Notes: a model not told the origin generated them from the letters alone. Positions 33,894-44,421 are shown, counted from the stretch's first letter. The stretch: DNA of 64,000 bases from Microbacterium atlanticum (GCF_015277815.1 NZ_CP063813.1:124001-188000), one strand, 5' to 3'. Numbers and translations are program-made.

Positions 33894-36800
33894 ATGACAC
33901 AGTGGGAAGATCTGCCGGATGCCGCGAAGAACGGCGGTGTCCTGACGGCGCTCGAGACCGCGCTGAGGGCGGGGGGAGCGAGCGGCCCGACATCCGACGG
34001 CGACTGGCGGGTGTGGACCAAGGACTATCGCGCCGACACCCTCGTGCAGCTCGACGGCTTCGGCGGCGTGCCGGGCGGCGGGACTCCGATCGAGTTCGTC
34101 GACCCGAATCTCCGCATCGAGATCGGTCTGCACCAGAGCGGCGGTGTCGATGACGGCGGATGGCGCGTCGTGGTGACGAGCCCGGTGGTGGCCGTGCACC
34201 TGCCCTTCCTCACACCGGCGAAGTACGATGCCGCCAACGCGCGCCTCCTTGCCGATCCTTCGGTCGACCGTGTGCGGATGATCGTCGGCGGACTGCGGCT
34301 GCGCCTCATGCAGCTGGCAGGGCAGGTCGTGCAGTTCGACTTCCTCTCGGCCTCGACGACCGGCAGCCCCGCCGACCGCATCTACGACCTCGTCCGGATG
34401 GAGCCGCCGTACGCGATGGTCGGACCTCAGGGGGTGGTGGGGATCGGCTTCCGCTCAGCGGTGCTCGATCTCAGCTCCGAGTCGGGGCCGGCCGGGCTAC
34501 CCGCAGGTGCGCGCGCGATGCCGGCCTCCTGGCAGGGCTTCCACCTGCCCGAGGCCCGGCTGTTCGTCCAACCGCCCGGCCTCGAAGATCTCTACATCAC
34601 CGCGGCCGCGCGCGACGTCTACATCGGGACGGGAGCCAGTGCAGGTCTCACCGCGATCTTCGAAGCGGAGGTCGTCGATGCCGCCGAGCTCGTCGTTTCG
34701 GCCCACTTCCTCACCGAGACCGGCACCCACATCCCCGTGGTCGTCACCGACCCGTCCGCCGATCCCGCCCGCGGCACGGCGACCGTGCCGGCGCTGTCGA
34801 CGCTCTTCATCGACACCCGCGGAGGATCGGGCGCCAACAGCGTGACGATCTCGCCGTCGAACGCCTCGACGGTGCTCGGAACGCGAGCCGCCATCACCAC
34901 GCCCGCGGGCGGCACCACCATCGAGGTCACGGTCGTCGACGCGGCCGCCGGCATCACGAAGCATCTGACGGTGCGGACCACGCTCGCGGCGGCAGGCGGT
35001 GGGGGCGGTGCCACGGGCGGGGGAGTGACGTCGCTCTCGGTCACGCCGACCAGCGCCCTCACACCGTTCCGCCTGATGGTCGTCTCGCTCGACCCGGCAG
35101 TGGTCAGACTCGAACCCGAGCCGCCCGTGACGGCGACCATCGCCTGGACGAGTTCGGCCGTGTCCATCGTCGGCGCCGCGGACGAGGCATCCGTCACCCT
35201 CGACATCTCCGCACTCAGCGCGACCAACCCTCTGACGAGCGATCTGACCGCGACGGTCACCGGGCTTCCCGCCGTCGTCAGCGACTGCTATTTCCTGTTC
35301 GACCACCCGAAGAAGGGCGAGCTGACCGATCCGCACTGGGCGCTGAACCGGGCGAACACCCGCGACCAGAAGTCGCCCCGACGTGACCAGCACGCCGCCT
35401 CGCGCAGCTACGTCGATGCGGCGCGGGATCTCGCGACGTACATCGACAAGACGACGGAGCTCACCGTCGACGGCTACGCGTCCTACGAAACGGATCAGGC
35501 GCAGTACAACAAGGACCTCAGCCAGCGGCGACGCGATGCGGCCATCGCCATCCTGCGCGATGCGGGCTTCACGAACGTCACCCCCGGAACCCCGTTCGGT
35601 GCCGTGAACGCCCGCGACGGCGTGCCGCCTCGGCCCGACCCGGCGACGGCGAGCACCCCAGCGCAGGGCGACGGCGCCTGGTGGCGTGCCCGCGCGTGGG
35701 CGACGGCTGCGCCGACCACGATCGTCACCGCCGATCTCGAGGCGCGGCGTCAGACCTGGGCGGGGGACAACACCCAGAAGGACCCCACACCGTCGCGGCC
35801 GCCGCAGCCGGACTGCTTCCGCCGCATCGGCGCGCGCGTCGAGATCCTCCGCGACACCTTCATCCGCGCCGAGATCTGGGGCGAGTTCGACCTCTCCACC
35901 GCGGCCGAACAGGCCCGGCCCGGTCTCGGCCTGACGGCACAGCAGCGCGCCGACAATCCGGCCGATGGAATCGTCGACTTCCTGGTGCGCCTGCGCATCA
36001 GCGAGGACCGGCAATCGTGGCAGACGGATGCCGAGTTCCGAGCGCACGACGCTGACAAGGACGGTCTGTACCGACGACGGCGAGGCGACGGCATCCCGGA
36101 CCTCGTCATCGACTCGGTCGGCGCTCTCGCGATCCTCGCCCCGCTGACAGCGGGCGTGGCCGATCTCTCACCCTCCGCAGGCGCCGTCGTCGCACTGGGC
36201 ACGGTTGCGGTCGGTGCATTCGGAGTGATCGACACGCAGCAGATCATGCTCAACGGCGGACAGCTCGCAGTGAGCGACGGCATCGTCAGCGCCGACGGCT
36301 CCACGGGCGACGCCGCGGCGGGCTACACGGTGAGCATCTTCTTCGACGTGGAGACGAAGTTCGACTTCGACCTGAAGATCATCCGCACGGCCGACGGGAA
36401 GCCGATGAGCGCCCGATACAAGGCGATCGGCGTCGGCGCGCAGTGGGGTGGCGCGGCCGACCCCGGGTTCGCGCCCCGGGCCGTCTTCGACCCGAGCAAG
36501 GGCTACACGATCGACGCGCCCGACGGTTCGCTCGTGGCCAAGCCGCCGCTGGACCGGATCCTGCGGATCTTCGGCTTCAAGGTCAGCCGCGACAACCCGA
36601 TGTTCGTCGAGGTGCAGTTCGGCCTCGGGCTCGAACTCGGGATCCTCACGATCGACACCGCGACGGTGCGTGCGGCGTTCGCCGGCGACGGGACGCCTGA
36701 CATCAGCATCTCGCGGCTGGCCGCGACCCTCGACGTGCCCGGTGTGCTGCACGGCACCGGGTTCGTCGCGATCTCGGAGGACGCGATCAGCGGCGGCTTC

Positions 36801-37685
36801 GACGTGTCGGTGACCTCAGTCGGGATCCGCATCGCGGCGACGCTCACGATCCATCCCGATCCTTCGGGCGGTCCGGCCATCGGCATCCTCTTCGGCGCGG
36901 CCGTGGAGTTCCCTGCACCGATCCTTCTCGGTGCATCAGGACTCGGCATCTACGGCTTCCTCGGCGGAATGGGCATCAACTTCGCGCGGACGTATGACGA
37001 GACCGCGGAACTGCCCGCGCTGGACTGGGCCATCACGCATCTGCGCGACGACGATCTCTTCACGCCCGCCGCCTGGCACTACGCCAAGGACGCCTACTCG
37101 TTCGGCGCGGGCCTGGTGCTCGGCACGGTCGACGCCGGCTTCACGCTCGATCTCAAGGGCGTGCTGCTCATCTCGGTTCCCGGGCCGCAGCTGACCCTGA
37201 TGGCCCTCGCGAACGTGCTGTCGCCTGCACTGCCGGGATTGCTCGGCGATACGTCGGCCACGATCCTCGCCGTGATCGACCTCGACTTCGGCCGCGGGAC
37301 GATCCTTGTCGCGCTACGAGTCGACTACCGCGTCGGCCTGTTCCTGTCGATCACCGTTCCGGTCACGGCGTTCTTCGACACGCGGCGGACGTCCCACTGG
37401 TACCTGGAGCTCGGGAGCCACGACCACCCGGCGACCGTACGGGTGTTCGACACCTTCGAGGGGTCGGGTTACCTGGAGGTGCATGGCGACGGACTGACGC
37501 TTCCCACCCAACCCCCGCTCAGCTCTGACGGGCTCGTTTTCGCGACGGGCTTCCACATCGACGCCGTGCTGATGGGGAGCACGCACCTGGGGCTCTACTT
37601 CCGCGCGGCCGCCGGATTCGATGCGCTCTTCGCCCCCGACCCCCTGTATGTCGGGGGGATCGTCGCGGTGAGCGGTGAGCGGTGA
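33894..37685 (+). CDS. Giant beta-rich protein, N-terminal part of a split ~2,280-residue protein
   Basis: This 1,263-residue reading frame starts at ATG 33894 behind GAGG. It is beta-rich throughout, with no signal peptide. It includes bacterial Ig-like segments (about 300-450, with a Gly-rich linker AAAGGGGGATGGG), an OmpA-like segment near residues 480-580 (LTVDGYASYETDQAQYNKDL; SQRRRDAAIAILRDAGF) and an HDADKDGLYRRRRGDGIPDL patch. A long C-terminal series of hydrophobic beta strands follows (GIYGFLGGMGINFARTYDE; GAGLVLGTVDAGFTLDLKG; TSATILAVIDLDFGRGTIL). The frame ends AVSGER-stop inside a GTGAGCG tandem repeat, and the next frame resumes with MSGELRLW. The combined sequence reads smoothly when one 7-bp unit is removed. 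Function unknown. Confidence 0.75.
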   Translation: MTQWEDLPDAAKNGGVLTALETALRAGGASGPTSDGDWRVWTKDYRADTLVQLDGFGGVPGGGTPIEFVDPNLRIEIGLHQSGGVDDGGWRVVVTSPVVAVHLPFLTPAKYDAANARLLADPSVDRVRMIVGGLRLRLMQLAGQVVQFDFLSASTTGSPADRIYDLVRMEPPYAMVGPQGVVGIGFRSAVLDLSSESGPAGLPAGARAMPASWQGFHLPEARLFVQPPGLEDLYITAAARDVYIGTGASAGLTAIFEAEVVDAAELVVSAHFLTETGTHIPVVVTDPSADPARGTATVPALSTLFIDTRGGSGANSVTISPSNASTVLGTRAAITTPAGGTTIEVTVVDAAAGITKHLTVRTTLAAAGGGGGATGGGVTSLSVTPTSALTPFRLMVVSLDPAVVRLEPEPPVTATIAWTSSAVSIVGAADEASVTLDISALSATNPLTSDLTATVTGLPAVVSDCYFLFDHPKKGELTDPHWALNRANTRDQKSPRRDQHAASRSYVDAARDLATYIDKTTELTVDGYASYETDQAQYNKDLSQRRRDAAIAILRDAGFTNVTPGTPFGAVNARDGVPPRPDPATASTPAQGDGAWWRARAWATAAPTTIVTADLEARRQTWAGDNTQKDPTPSRPPQPDCFRRIGARVEILRDTFIRAEIWGEFDLSTAAEQARPGLGLTAQQRADNPADGIVDFLVRLRISEDRQSWQTDAEFRAHDADKDGLYRRRRGDGIPDLVIDSVGALAILAPLTAGVADLSPSAGAVVALGTVAVGAFGVIDTQQIMLNGGQLAVSDGIVSADGSTGDAAAGYTVSIFFDVETKFDFDLKIIRTADGKPMSARYKAIGVGAQWGGAADPGFAPRAVFDPSKGYTIDAPDGSLVAKPPLDRILRIFGFKVSRDNPMFVEVQFGLGLELGILTIDTATVRAAFAGDGTPDISISRLAATLDVPGVLHGTGFVAISEDAISGGFDVSVTSVGIRIAATLTIHPDPSGGPAIGILFGAAVEFPAPILLGASGLGIYGFLGGMGINFARTYDETAELPALDWAITHLRDDDLFTPAAWHYAKDAYSFGAGLVLGTVDAGFTLDLKGVLLISVPGPQLTLMALANVLSPALPGLLGDTSATILAVIDLDFGRGTILVALRVDYRVGLFLSITVPVTAFFDTRRTSHWYLELGSHDHPATVRVFDTFEGSGYLEVHGDGLTLPTQPPLSSDGLVFATGFHIDAVLMGSTHLGLYFRAAAGFDALFAPDPLYVGGIVAVSGER

Positions 37686-37687
37686 GC
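37668..37687 (+). repeat. 7-bp tandem repeat GTGAGCG at the break in the giant gene
   Basis: Two perfect GTGAGCG units (37668-37674, 37675-37681) are followed by a 6-of-7 copy (GTGAGCT, 37682-37688, of which the last matches at 37687). One unit fewer would fuse the upstream and downstream frames in phase. A unit length of 7 is not a multiple of 3, so any gain or loss switches the frame. Confidence 0.8.
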
Positions 37688-40600
37688 TGCGGCTCTGGAT
37701 CGTCAGCATCACGGCGAGCGCGAAGCTCGACGTGATCTACCGTGGTTCCACCGACGCCCTCTGGGTGCACGGCGAGGTGCGCGGCAAGGTGGATTTCTTC
37801 TTCTTCAGCGTCGAGGGCTCGGTCGAGCTCACGATCGGCAGCCAGCCGCCGACCGATCCGCCGCCGGTGCAGGATCTGGTGACGGGCGTCGGGCTCGTCG
37901 CCCGGTCGATCCACGTTCTGCTCGAGGGTTCCGCGGCGGGCGAACCCGTCGACGGCGTGATCGCCAAGGCCGTCGAGGGGACGGGGCCGCTGCCGGTCGA
38001 CGTCCCCATCGACGCCATCCCCGTCGTCTCATTCCTCACCCTCCCCAAGGCGGATCAGGCGATGGTGCTCGGTGCCGTGCTCGGGAGCTACGCCGGCGCG
38101 CCCGCCAACCCGTGGATGCAGCTGGGCGATCACTGGTGGCGGTACGAGGTCGTCGCGGTGCGGCTGACCGGCGGGCCGCTCATCCCGCCCCCCGCGCCCG
38201 GCGCGTCGACGGCCAGCGTGTGGTGGGTGCAGAAGAACGACACCGAGTCGACCTCGCTGCAGTTGGCGCTGCTCAACTGGACGCCCGACGCCCACCCGGC
38301 CGCGGTGCCGTACGGCGAAGCACTGACCACGACGGTCCAGCACCGCTGGGGAAGGTTGTGCAGCCGGGCGGCCTGCCCAGCGCCGGTGCTGTGGACGTTC
38401 GACGGCCAGCCTCTCGGCCCGAGCACATCCGGCTGGGAGCTCATCGGAATCCCGTGGCCGGATGAGCCGGACACCGTGCGCACCGCGCCGCCGTCGACGC
38501 GACTGCGCGTGCGCGAAGCGTGGCGGATCGCGCCGCCGGTGGACGCACTGCAGGGTACCGACCCGGCGGCGGTCGTGGGCGATGCCGTGCCCTGCCTCGA
38601 CGGAAAGGAGCGCGACGACGTCGAAACGCTCAAGATGTCGAGCACGCCTGACCGCCTTTCGGGCTTCAGCACCCGGTGGTGGCCCAGCGGTGAGGCGGCA
38701 CTCGCCGAACTCGCTGCGCATGCGGCCCAGGACGGATCGCTGTTCGACTTCCCGGCGGTGCGGCAGGACACGGCATGGGATCCCGACGTCGTGTCGGCTT
38801 TCGCGCGTGCAGCGGGCGGCCGCGACCGGGCCACTCCTGACGCCGGATGCTTCGGCCAGATCCTGCGGTCACCGGCGGGTGACTCCCCCAAGCCGGCGCC
38901 GGACGGAGACTCGCAGACGGAGAGCCTTGTGAGTGACGCGTGGCAGGCGTCCGCATTCGTGCCGCACGAGCTGCGCGACACGGTCGTCTTCGGGGCGGGC
39001 GACGAAACCTCGCCCGACGCGTTCGAAGACGTCGGCATGCTCTTGCTCGTGCCCCGCATCGGGCTCGAACACGGGCTCATCGTGTGGGCGCGCGATGCCG
39101 AGGGTAACGAGGTGCGCAGGGAGACGGTGACCGGCGCACACCAGGTGCCCACCCAGGCGTCGATCCCGGCCGACTGGTCGAAACCGGGGTACCCCTGGGT
39201 CGAACCCGTGCACCGGGCGACAACCCTCGGCGGGCGGGTGGCGGTGAGCGAGGGCCTCTTCGAGGCCTACGTGCACCTGGAAGGCTTGAGCGGCAAGGCG
39301 ACGAGCATCGCGATCGGCTGGGAGCGGACGGAGGAGCACCCGCCGTTCCCGCCGTACTACGTCGTCGCCGTCGAAGCGTGCTTGTCGTCCGAGACGCACC
39401 GCTTCCAGTGGGACGTGACGACGCTCAACGCCGACCAGCAGGCGCTCAGCACAGCGCTGACCCAGCCGGCCGGCAGCGAACCGCTCCTCAGCCCGGGCAC
39501 CAACTACGCGGTCGAGGTGGACTGGACGGCGACGTGGATCCCGGTGACAGGCGACCCGAACAGCCCGCTGCCAGGCCAGCCCCCCGCTGCCACACTGGCG
39601 CCGTCGGACCTGCCCGCTGCGCAGACCGTCGCGAAGTCGCAGAGCTTTGCCTTCCGCACGAAGCATAAGGCCGGCATCCCCTCCGACGTGGTCACGGACC
39701 TGTCGCCCTGGGTACTGGCCACCATTCCCGCGAAGGACGAGATCGGCGTCTTCACTCGCGCCGGCGTGTCGCTCACCTTCTCATCGCAGCGCGTCGCGGC
39801 GCTCTTCGACGCGTATGACCTCGAGCTGTTCGCGGTCGTGCATGCAGCTTCCGGCATCCATCCGCGCCTCGCCGACGGCAGTTCGCCGCCCGCCCCGCAC
39901 GTGCCCCTCACGCCCGCATCGCCCTTCGCCACGCTGGCCGATCCCTACGGCGTGACGTCTCCGTGGCGTGAAGCCGTCGAAGGTCTCGTCGTGGAGCTCG
40001 GATGCCTCGACGCCTCGCATTTCGATCGCAGCACGTTCACCGTCACCATCCCCTACGTCTTCGAACCCCTCACCGAGTACCTGCTGGACGTGCATGCGCG
40101 GAAGAAGGCTGCGGGCGGTCGGGGCGACATCGTCTACCGAGTGCCTTTCCGTACCGGCCGGTTCGCCGACGAAGCGGAGCTCGCCGCGTATGTCGGCCAG
40201 TCGCGCGCAGAGGGCCGCGGCGTGCTCGTGCCGTCGGCACTGTCGGGTCTCGTCGGCGAGGTCTCAGGCGCGGCCATCGACGACGCTTTCGAGAAGGCGG
40301 GTCTCGGCGCGCCGCAGGTACCGGGATTTCCTGCCCTGCAGGTGCTGTGGAGCACTGACACCGAGCCACAGCCGATCGCGATCGTGGTGGAGTCGAGCGA
40401 GGAGGTGGTGCGCTCACGGTCGATGCCGCAGAAGGTTCCGGCGACGGCCGCCGATCCCGACCCGACCCACCACTATTGGACGAGTGCGCCGTCGCGCTGG
40501 CTGCGGGTCGCGGCATCCGTCTCCGCTCCGGAACCGGGTTCGACCGACGCGGCGATCGACCGCATCGTCACGGCACCGGGCGGCACGCGCGTGATCGTCT

Positions 40601-40740
40601 TCCTGAAGTCCGGCTCCCGCGGCAAGCGTCTGCGCCTGGACCTCGTCACCGACCCTGACGGCCCGGCCGGACCCGCCGAGAAGCGGACGCCGCTGCTCTC
40701 GGTCCCGCTCGGGGCCGCGCCGTGGGAGGTGGAGGACTGA
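37675..40740 (+). CDS. Giant beta-rich protein, C-terminal part
   Basis: This 1,021-residue frame starts at GTG 37675 within the 7-bp repeat, 11 bp before the previous stop. It could be translated by re-initiation. Its first 60 residues (SGELRLWIVSITASAKLDVI; VDFFFFSVEGSVELTIGSQ) continue the beta-strand series of the upstream protein without a break, so it was probably one protein. The rest is a mixture of beta-rich modules with many Trp and Pro residues (NPWMQLGDHWWRYEVVAVRL; FSTRWWPSGEAALAELAAHA), including a few paired cysteines. No catalytic motif, signal peptide or membrane helix is visible. It overlaps the next gene by one base (TGATG). Confidence 0.7.
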   Translation: MSGELRLWIVSITASAKLDVIYRGSTDALWVHGEVRGKVDFFFFSVEGSVELTIGSQPPTDPPPVQDLVTGVGLVARSIHVLLEGSAAGEPVDGVIAKAVEGTGPLPVDVPIDAIPVVSFLTLPKADQAMVLGAVLGSYAGAPANPWMQLGDHWWRYEVVAVRLTGGPLIPPPAPGASTASVWWVQKNDTESTSLQLALLNWTPDAHPAAVPYGEALTTTVQHRWGRLCSRAACPAPVLWTFDGQPLGPSTSGWELIGIPWPDEPDTVRTAPPSTRLRVREAWRIAPPVDALQGTDPAAVVGDAVPCLDGKERDDVETLKMSSTPDRLSGFSTRWWPSGEAALAELAAHAAQDGSLFDFPAVRQDTAWDPDVVSAFARAAGGRDRATPDAGCFGQILRSPAGDSPKPAPDGDSQTESLVSDAWQASAFVPHELRDTVVFGAGDETSPDAFEDVGMLLLVPRIGLEHGLIVWARDAEGNEVRRETVTGAHQVPTQASIPADWSKPGYPWVEPVHRATTLGGRVAVSEGLFEAYVHLEGLSGKATSIAIGWERTEEHPPFPPYYVVAVEACLSSETHRFQWDVTTLNADQQALSTALTQPAGSEPLLSPGTNYAVEVDWTATWIPVTGDPNSPLPGQPPAATLAPSDLPAAQTVAKSQSFAFRTKHKAGIPSDVVTDLSPWVLATIPAKDEIGVFTRAGVSLTFSSQRVAALFDAYDLELFAVVHAASGIHPRLADGSSPPAPHVPLTPASPFATLADPYGVTSPWREAVEGLVVELGCLDASHFDRSTFTVTIPYVFEPLTEYLLDVHARKKAAGGRGDIVYRVPFRTGRFADEAELAAYVGQSRAEGRGVLVPSALSGLVGEVSGAAIDDAFEKAGLGAPQVPGFPALQVLWSTDTEPQPIAIVVESSEEVVRSRSMPQKVPATAADPDPTHHYWTSAPSRWLRVAASVSAPEPGSTDAAIDRIVTAPGGTRVIVFLKSGSRGKRLRLDLVTDPDGPAGPAEKRTPLLSVPLGAAPWEVED

Positions 40741-43700
40741 TGGATCGCCTCGCGAACCCCGAGTTCTTCCGGGCGGAGGCAGTCGCGATCGACTGGAAGG
40801 CCATCGTGACGGCGCACGAGGGCGTGGAGGAACGTCGCGAGGAGGATCAGCGTGAGTGGACCCCGAGGCTCTCATGGGCGTGCCACAAAGACCTGGGCGT
40901 GCCGCACGGGGTCTTCACCGTCTGGGCTCGAACGGCACCAGACGAGGTTGCCGAGTCGGTCGAGGTGGACCTCACGCCCGTGGGTGACGGGATGCAGCTG
41001 TCATGGAGGGAGCCGGCCGGCCGGGTCCTGATCGATGTCGCGGCCGTGAGTCAGACCAGCCCCGTGACGATCACGCTGTTCTGGCGCACGCGCACGGAGG
41101 AGTCCATCACCGCCATCCGCTCGGTGATGCCCGCAGGAGGGAGGGTGCGCGTCGACATGCGCACACCGGGCGCCACCTGCGCTCTGCTGACGAACGTCTC
41201 GAGCGGTGACGACCCCGTCGTGCAGATCGTCTCGCTGAACGCGATTGTGGATGCCGACGACTGGAAGGAGATCGAGCACGTCGGCCTCCCGATCGACGAG
41301 GCGGGCCTTGCGGGTACCGACTACGACGGGTGGAAGCAGGGTCTGGTCGCAACCCCGCAGGAGGCCCGGGATGCCGCTGTCGATCGCCTGGCGCGCGGGG
41401 CGCCCCGGGCAGGATGGTTTCCCGCACTGCCGTCCGGCATGGCGGCGCCACCATGGCAAGCGCCCGACTCGGCGCGGCTCGTCGACCTGCTCCAGCATGA
41501 GTTCTTGAACCGGATCGCGCCGCTCTACCGAGCGGGACTCCCAGAGAATGAGCAGGCCGCGCTGCGGAACGCCATCGAAGTCGACGGCCCCGCGGGCGCC
41601 GGGCAGCCGGCGGTGATCGATGCGGCTCCCTGGCCGCTGCTGGTCGTGCCCGCCACGACCGACCCCTTCATGAACCTCGCACTGGGCTTCGGCACCGCGT
41701 ACCCCTCGGCAGGGATGCCCGAGGGCGTGCGGCTGCCCCCGCTGCCCGAGTTCCTCGTCACGGCCAGATACACCCCGGGACCGGTCTTCCGCGCATCCGG
41801 ACCCGGCTGGAACGTCGAGGTGCAGCTCCCCAAGGGGGAGTACGCCGCCTACGCGCCGCTCGCACCCCACAGCCAGACCCCGGCGCCGATGCCGTTTGTG
41901 CCGTCGCGCTACTCGTCGCAGCCCCCCGTGAGCCGTGACGCCCCGTGGCGGGAGAACGTGCGGAGCACATGGCCGCCGCTGCCCGCCGCTGCCGGCAGCG
42001 TCCACGTCACGCAGTTCGCGCCCGTGCGCGCGTCGCTCGGCGCCTTCGAAGCGGAAGCGCTCTTCCCGTTCGACGCCGACTACGACGGCTGGCGCATCCC
42101 CAATCTCCCGCCTCTCGCCCCGGGAGACGTCCTGCACTCGTCGGTCGACCCTCTGGCTGAGATCCCGCTCGGGAGCGGCGGTCGGCAGCAGGTCTACGCT
42201 GCGGCGCACTCCGACGTCTACGGCGTGTGGTCGCCGTGGAGCGAGGGCATCTACTCCGGCACCGAGCCGGCGGCGGCCCCGCCCATGCTCGCGAACCTCA
42301 CGCTCGTGAGTCGATACGCCGGAACTCCGCAGTGCCCGGCCACGCTCGACGTCGAAGTGGTCGTCGAGTGGCGCGAACGCTCGACGTCGTCGGTCGACCT
42401 GTCGGCGGTCTTCTACCCCATGAGCTCCCCCTCGGCTCAGCCTCCCGCGGGGATCGGCCCCGAGACGGCACCACCGGGCGCCTTCGGGCACTCGTTCTCC
42501 CTGTCCTTCGCGGGCGACGTGCCCACCGGCGTCGGATGCACCGTCTCGCCTCTCGACGCGAACGGGGTGCCGGCCGCCACGTTCGGAGCAGGGCAGGGGG
42601 AGCCCCGTCGCTACGCCGTGCACGTCGAGCTCCCGCCCCTGGATTTCGCGGTCACAGACCGTTGGGGCGTCGACCTGTGGGCTAGGAGGTCGCTCGTCGT
42701 AGGCCCGACCCCCAGTGTGTGGGGCCCGACCGATCCGGCTCGTGCGATGGTCAGTTCTGTGGGCAGCCCGGTGCCGGTCGTCCCGGCAATCACACGCTTG
42801 CCCGGCGTCCCCCTTGCAAGCCTGCCCGATTCGGACGGCCGCTCCCACGCCGCCGTCGTGTGGGGCGCGCCCTCGCCGAACAACGCCAAGTCCTTCGTCA
42901 TCTGGCAGGCGAGCGAGGAGTACCTTCGCGAACGATGCGGAGTGCCCGAACCGGACCCGCGCACGGTAGCCGGGGCGAGGCTCGTCGCCCTGAGACAGCT
43001 CCTGATCGACCGGCCCGAGGCGTGCCGGCTCGCCTTCCGGCGCGTGCTGGAGGTTCCCGGCGACCGGCGCGAGGCTGACATCGCTCTGGCTCGTGGGTCG
43101 CGCAGCATCCAGTTCTTCGTCGTCACCTCGACGACGCGGGCCGGGGCCGACTCGCCATGGCCCATCAACACGGCCACGCAGGACTTCACGCAGGTCTTCA
43201 TCGCACCGCGGGTCGTCGTCCCCGGTCAGCCGCTCGCTCGCCCTGTGATCACACCGGCGGGAGTGGAGATCGACCTCGAGGTGCCGAGCGAGGTGCCTGT
43301 CTCGCGCTTCCGCGTGTACCGCACGCAGAGTTTCGATGCGGCGCGGCGAGCCGACTCGATGGGAGCGCCGCAGCTCGTCACAGCCGCTGCACCTGCCGAC
43401 CCTCCCGCCGCCGGCGACAGGGATCTCGTCACCGGGCTCCCGCTGTATCGCGCCCGCTGGTCGGACGCTCTCACACCGAGCTGGCGGACCTGGTACGTGC
43501 GAACCACGGCGGAGCCTGACACGACGACCATCCCGGAGCGAGGGTGGCGGGGTCAGCTCTCGCCCGCGTCCGACATCGTGACCGTCCGCGTCCCGCCGTC
43601 CACGCCGCCCGATCTCGATCCGCTCGTCGTGGAAGCCGTGACGCCCGACCGGACCGTGCTCGTCGCGCGGACGTCGACCGCGGCGCCGATCCCCGACACC

Positions 43701-44420
43701 GACTTCGGTCCTCACCTGATCGCGGCGGCGACGGGCGATTCCGTCACCGCGGCGACGCTCGAAGCCGTCGTGCCTTCCTCGCTCTCGGCGGTCTCAGCGA
43801 CCGAGCCGCCGCCGGCTCCCGCACCGGGGGTCGCCGTCGTCACGCGCGGGACGAGGGTGGACGGTCGGACGCCGTTGGCGATCTGGTTCACCAGAACGGA
43901 TGCCTCGGACCCGGTCGATGTCGGGCTCCGGCTCGTCGACCCGCTCGGTCGCTCGTCGGTGGAGGTCACGACCGTTGCCGGGTGGACGGCGCCCCAGCCG
44001 CCCGACTTCGCGCTCGTAGGGGTCAAAGCCGTGTCGGCATCCGTGAGCGTCGTGACGGTATCGAGCACGGTCCCGAGGACCGCGACCCCGCCGTACACCC
44101 TCGCTGTGTCGGCCGCTCGGCGCGGCACCTTGCATCTCCCCACCGGGCCAGTTGTTGTTCCGGTGCCCAGTCCGTCCCTCGGCCCGGCGCTCACGGCCTC
44201 CATCGCTCTGAGCAATATCCGCATGGACGGTGGCGGGTCGCTCGAGCTGCCGCTGCGTCCCCTGTATCCGGCGGGCCGCCGTATCCGCTTCGCGTACCGG
44301 AAGGGGCCGCACGGTGCCACGCTGTACGACATCCTCATCCCGCTGGCGTCGCCGTTCGCCGCCCGGTTGATCCTGACCTCCCCGGCAGGAGCCCAGGCGT
44401 CCCTGCGCGCCACGGGGTAG
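40740..44420 (+). CDS. Giant beta-rich protein with fibronectin-III-like modules
   Basis: This 1,226-residue protein starts at ATG 40740, one base into the stop of the preceding gene (TGATG) and right after GGAGG. Translation is therefore coupled. It is Pro- and Val-rich with beta modules; a segment near residue 860 (VEIDLEVPSEVPVSRFRVYR) has the look of a fibronectin type III strand pattern. There is no signal peptide, membrane helix, cell-wall sorting signal or catalytic motif. Residues 200-340 contain a helical part (LLQHEFLNRIAPLYRAGLPE). Together with the two upstream genes it suggests a large multi-protein structure. I recognise no family. Confidence 0.72.
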   Translation: MDRLANPEFFRAEAVAIDWKAIVTAHEGVEERREEDQREWTPRLSWACHKDLGVPHGVFTVWARTAPDEVAESVEVDLTPVGDGMQLSWREPAGRVLIDVAAVSQTSPVTITLFWRTRTEESITAIRSVMPAGGRVRVDMRTPGATCALLTNVSSGDDPVVQIVSLNAIVDADDWKEIEHVGLPIDEAGLAGTDYDGWKQGLVATPQEARDAAVDRLARGAPRAGWFPALPSGMAAPPWQAPDSARLVDLLQHEFLNRIAPLYRAGLPENEQAALRNAIEVDGPAGAGQPAVIDAAPWPLLVVPATTDPFMNLALGFGTAYPSAGMPEGVRLPPLPEFLVTARYTPGPVFRASGPGWNVEVQLPKGEYAAYAPLAPHSQTPAPMPFVPSRYSSQPPVSRDAPWRENVRSTWPPLPAAAGSVHVTQFAPVRASLGAFEAEALFPFDADYDGWRIPNLPPLAPGDVLHSSVDPLAEIPLGSGGRQQVYAAAHSDVYGVWSPWSEGIYSGTEPAAAPPMLANLTLVSRYAGTPQCPATLDVEVVVEWRERSTSSVDLSAVFYPMSSPSAQPPAGIGPETAPPGAFGHSFSLSFAGDVPTGVGCTVSPLDANGVPAATFGAGQGEPRRYAVHVELPPLDFAVTDRWGVDLWARRSLVVGPTPSVWGPTDPARAMVSSVGSPVPVVPAITRLPGVPLASLPDSDGRSHAAVVWGAPSPNNAKSFVIWQASEEYLRERCGVPEPDPRTVAGARLVALRQLLIDRPEACRLAFRRVLEVPGDRREADIALARGSRSIQFFVVTSTTRAGADSPWPINTATQDFTQVFIAPRVVVPGQPLARPVITPAGVEIDLEVPSEVPVSRFRVYRTQSFDAARRADSMGAPQLVTAAAPADPPAAGDRDLVTGLPLYRARWSDALTPSWRTWYVRTTAEPDTTTIPERGWRGQLSPASDIVTVRVPPSTPPDLDPLVVEAVTPDRTVLVARTSTAAPIPDTDFGPHLIAAATGDSVTAATLEAVVPSSLSAVSATEPPPAPAPGVAVVTRGTRVDGRTPLAIWFTRTDASDPVDVGLRLVDPLGRSSVEVTTVAGWTAPQPPDFALVGVKAVSASVSVVTVSSTVPRTATPPYTLAVSAARRGTLHLPTGPVVVPVPSPSLGPALTASIALSNIRMDGGGSLELPLRPLYPAGRRIRFAYRKGPHGATLYDILIPLASPFAARLILTSPAGAQASLRATG

Positions 44421-44421
44421 C

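Noticed and set aside
41001..43715. Long minus-strand frame opposite the third giant gene
   Set aside because: Same reasoning: no domain, Arg/Gly/His-rich, and the plus frame shows consistent beta-protein character and coupled translation.
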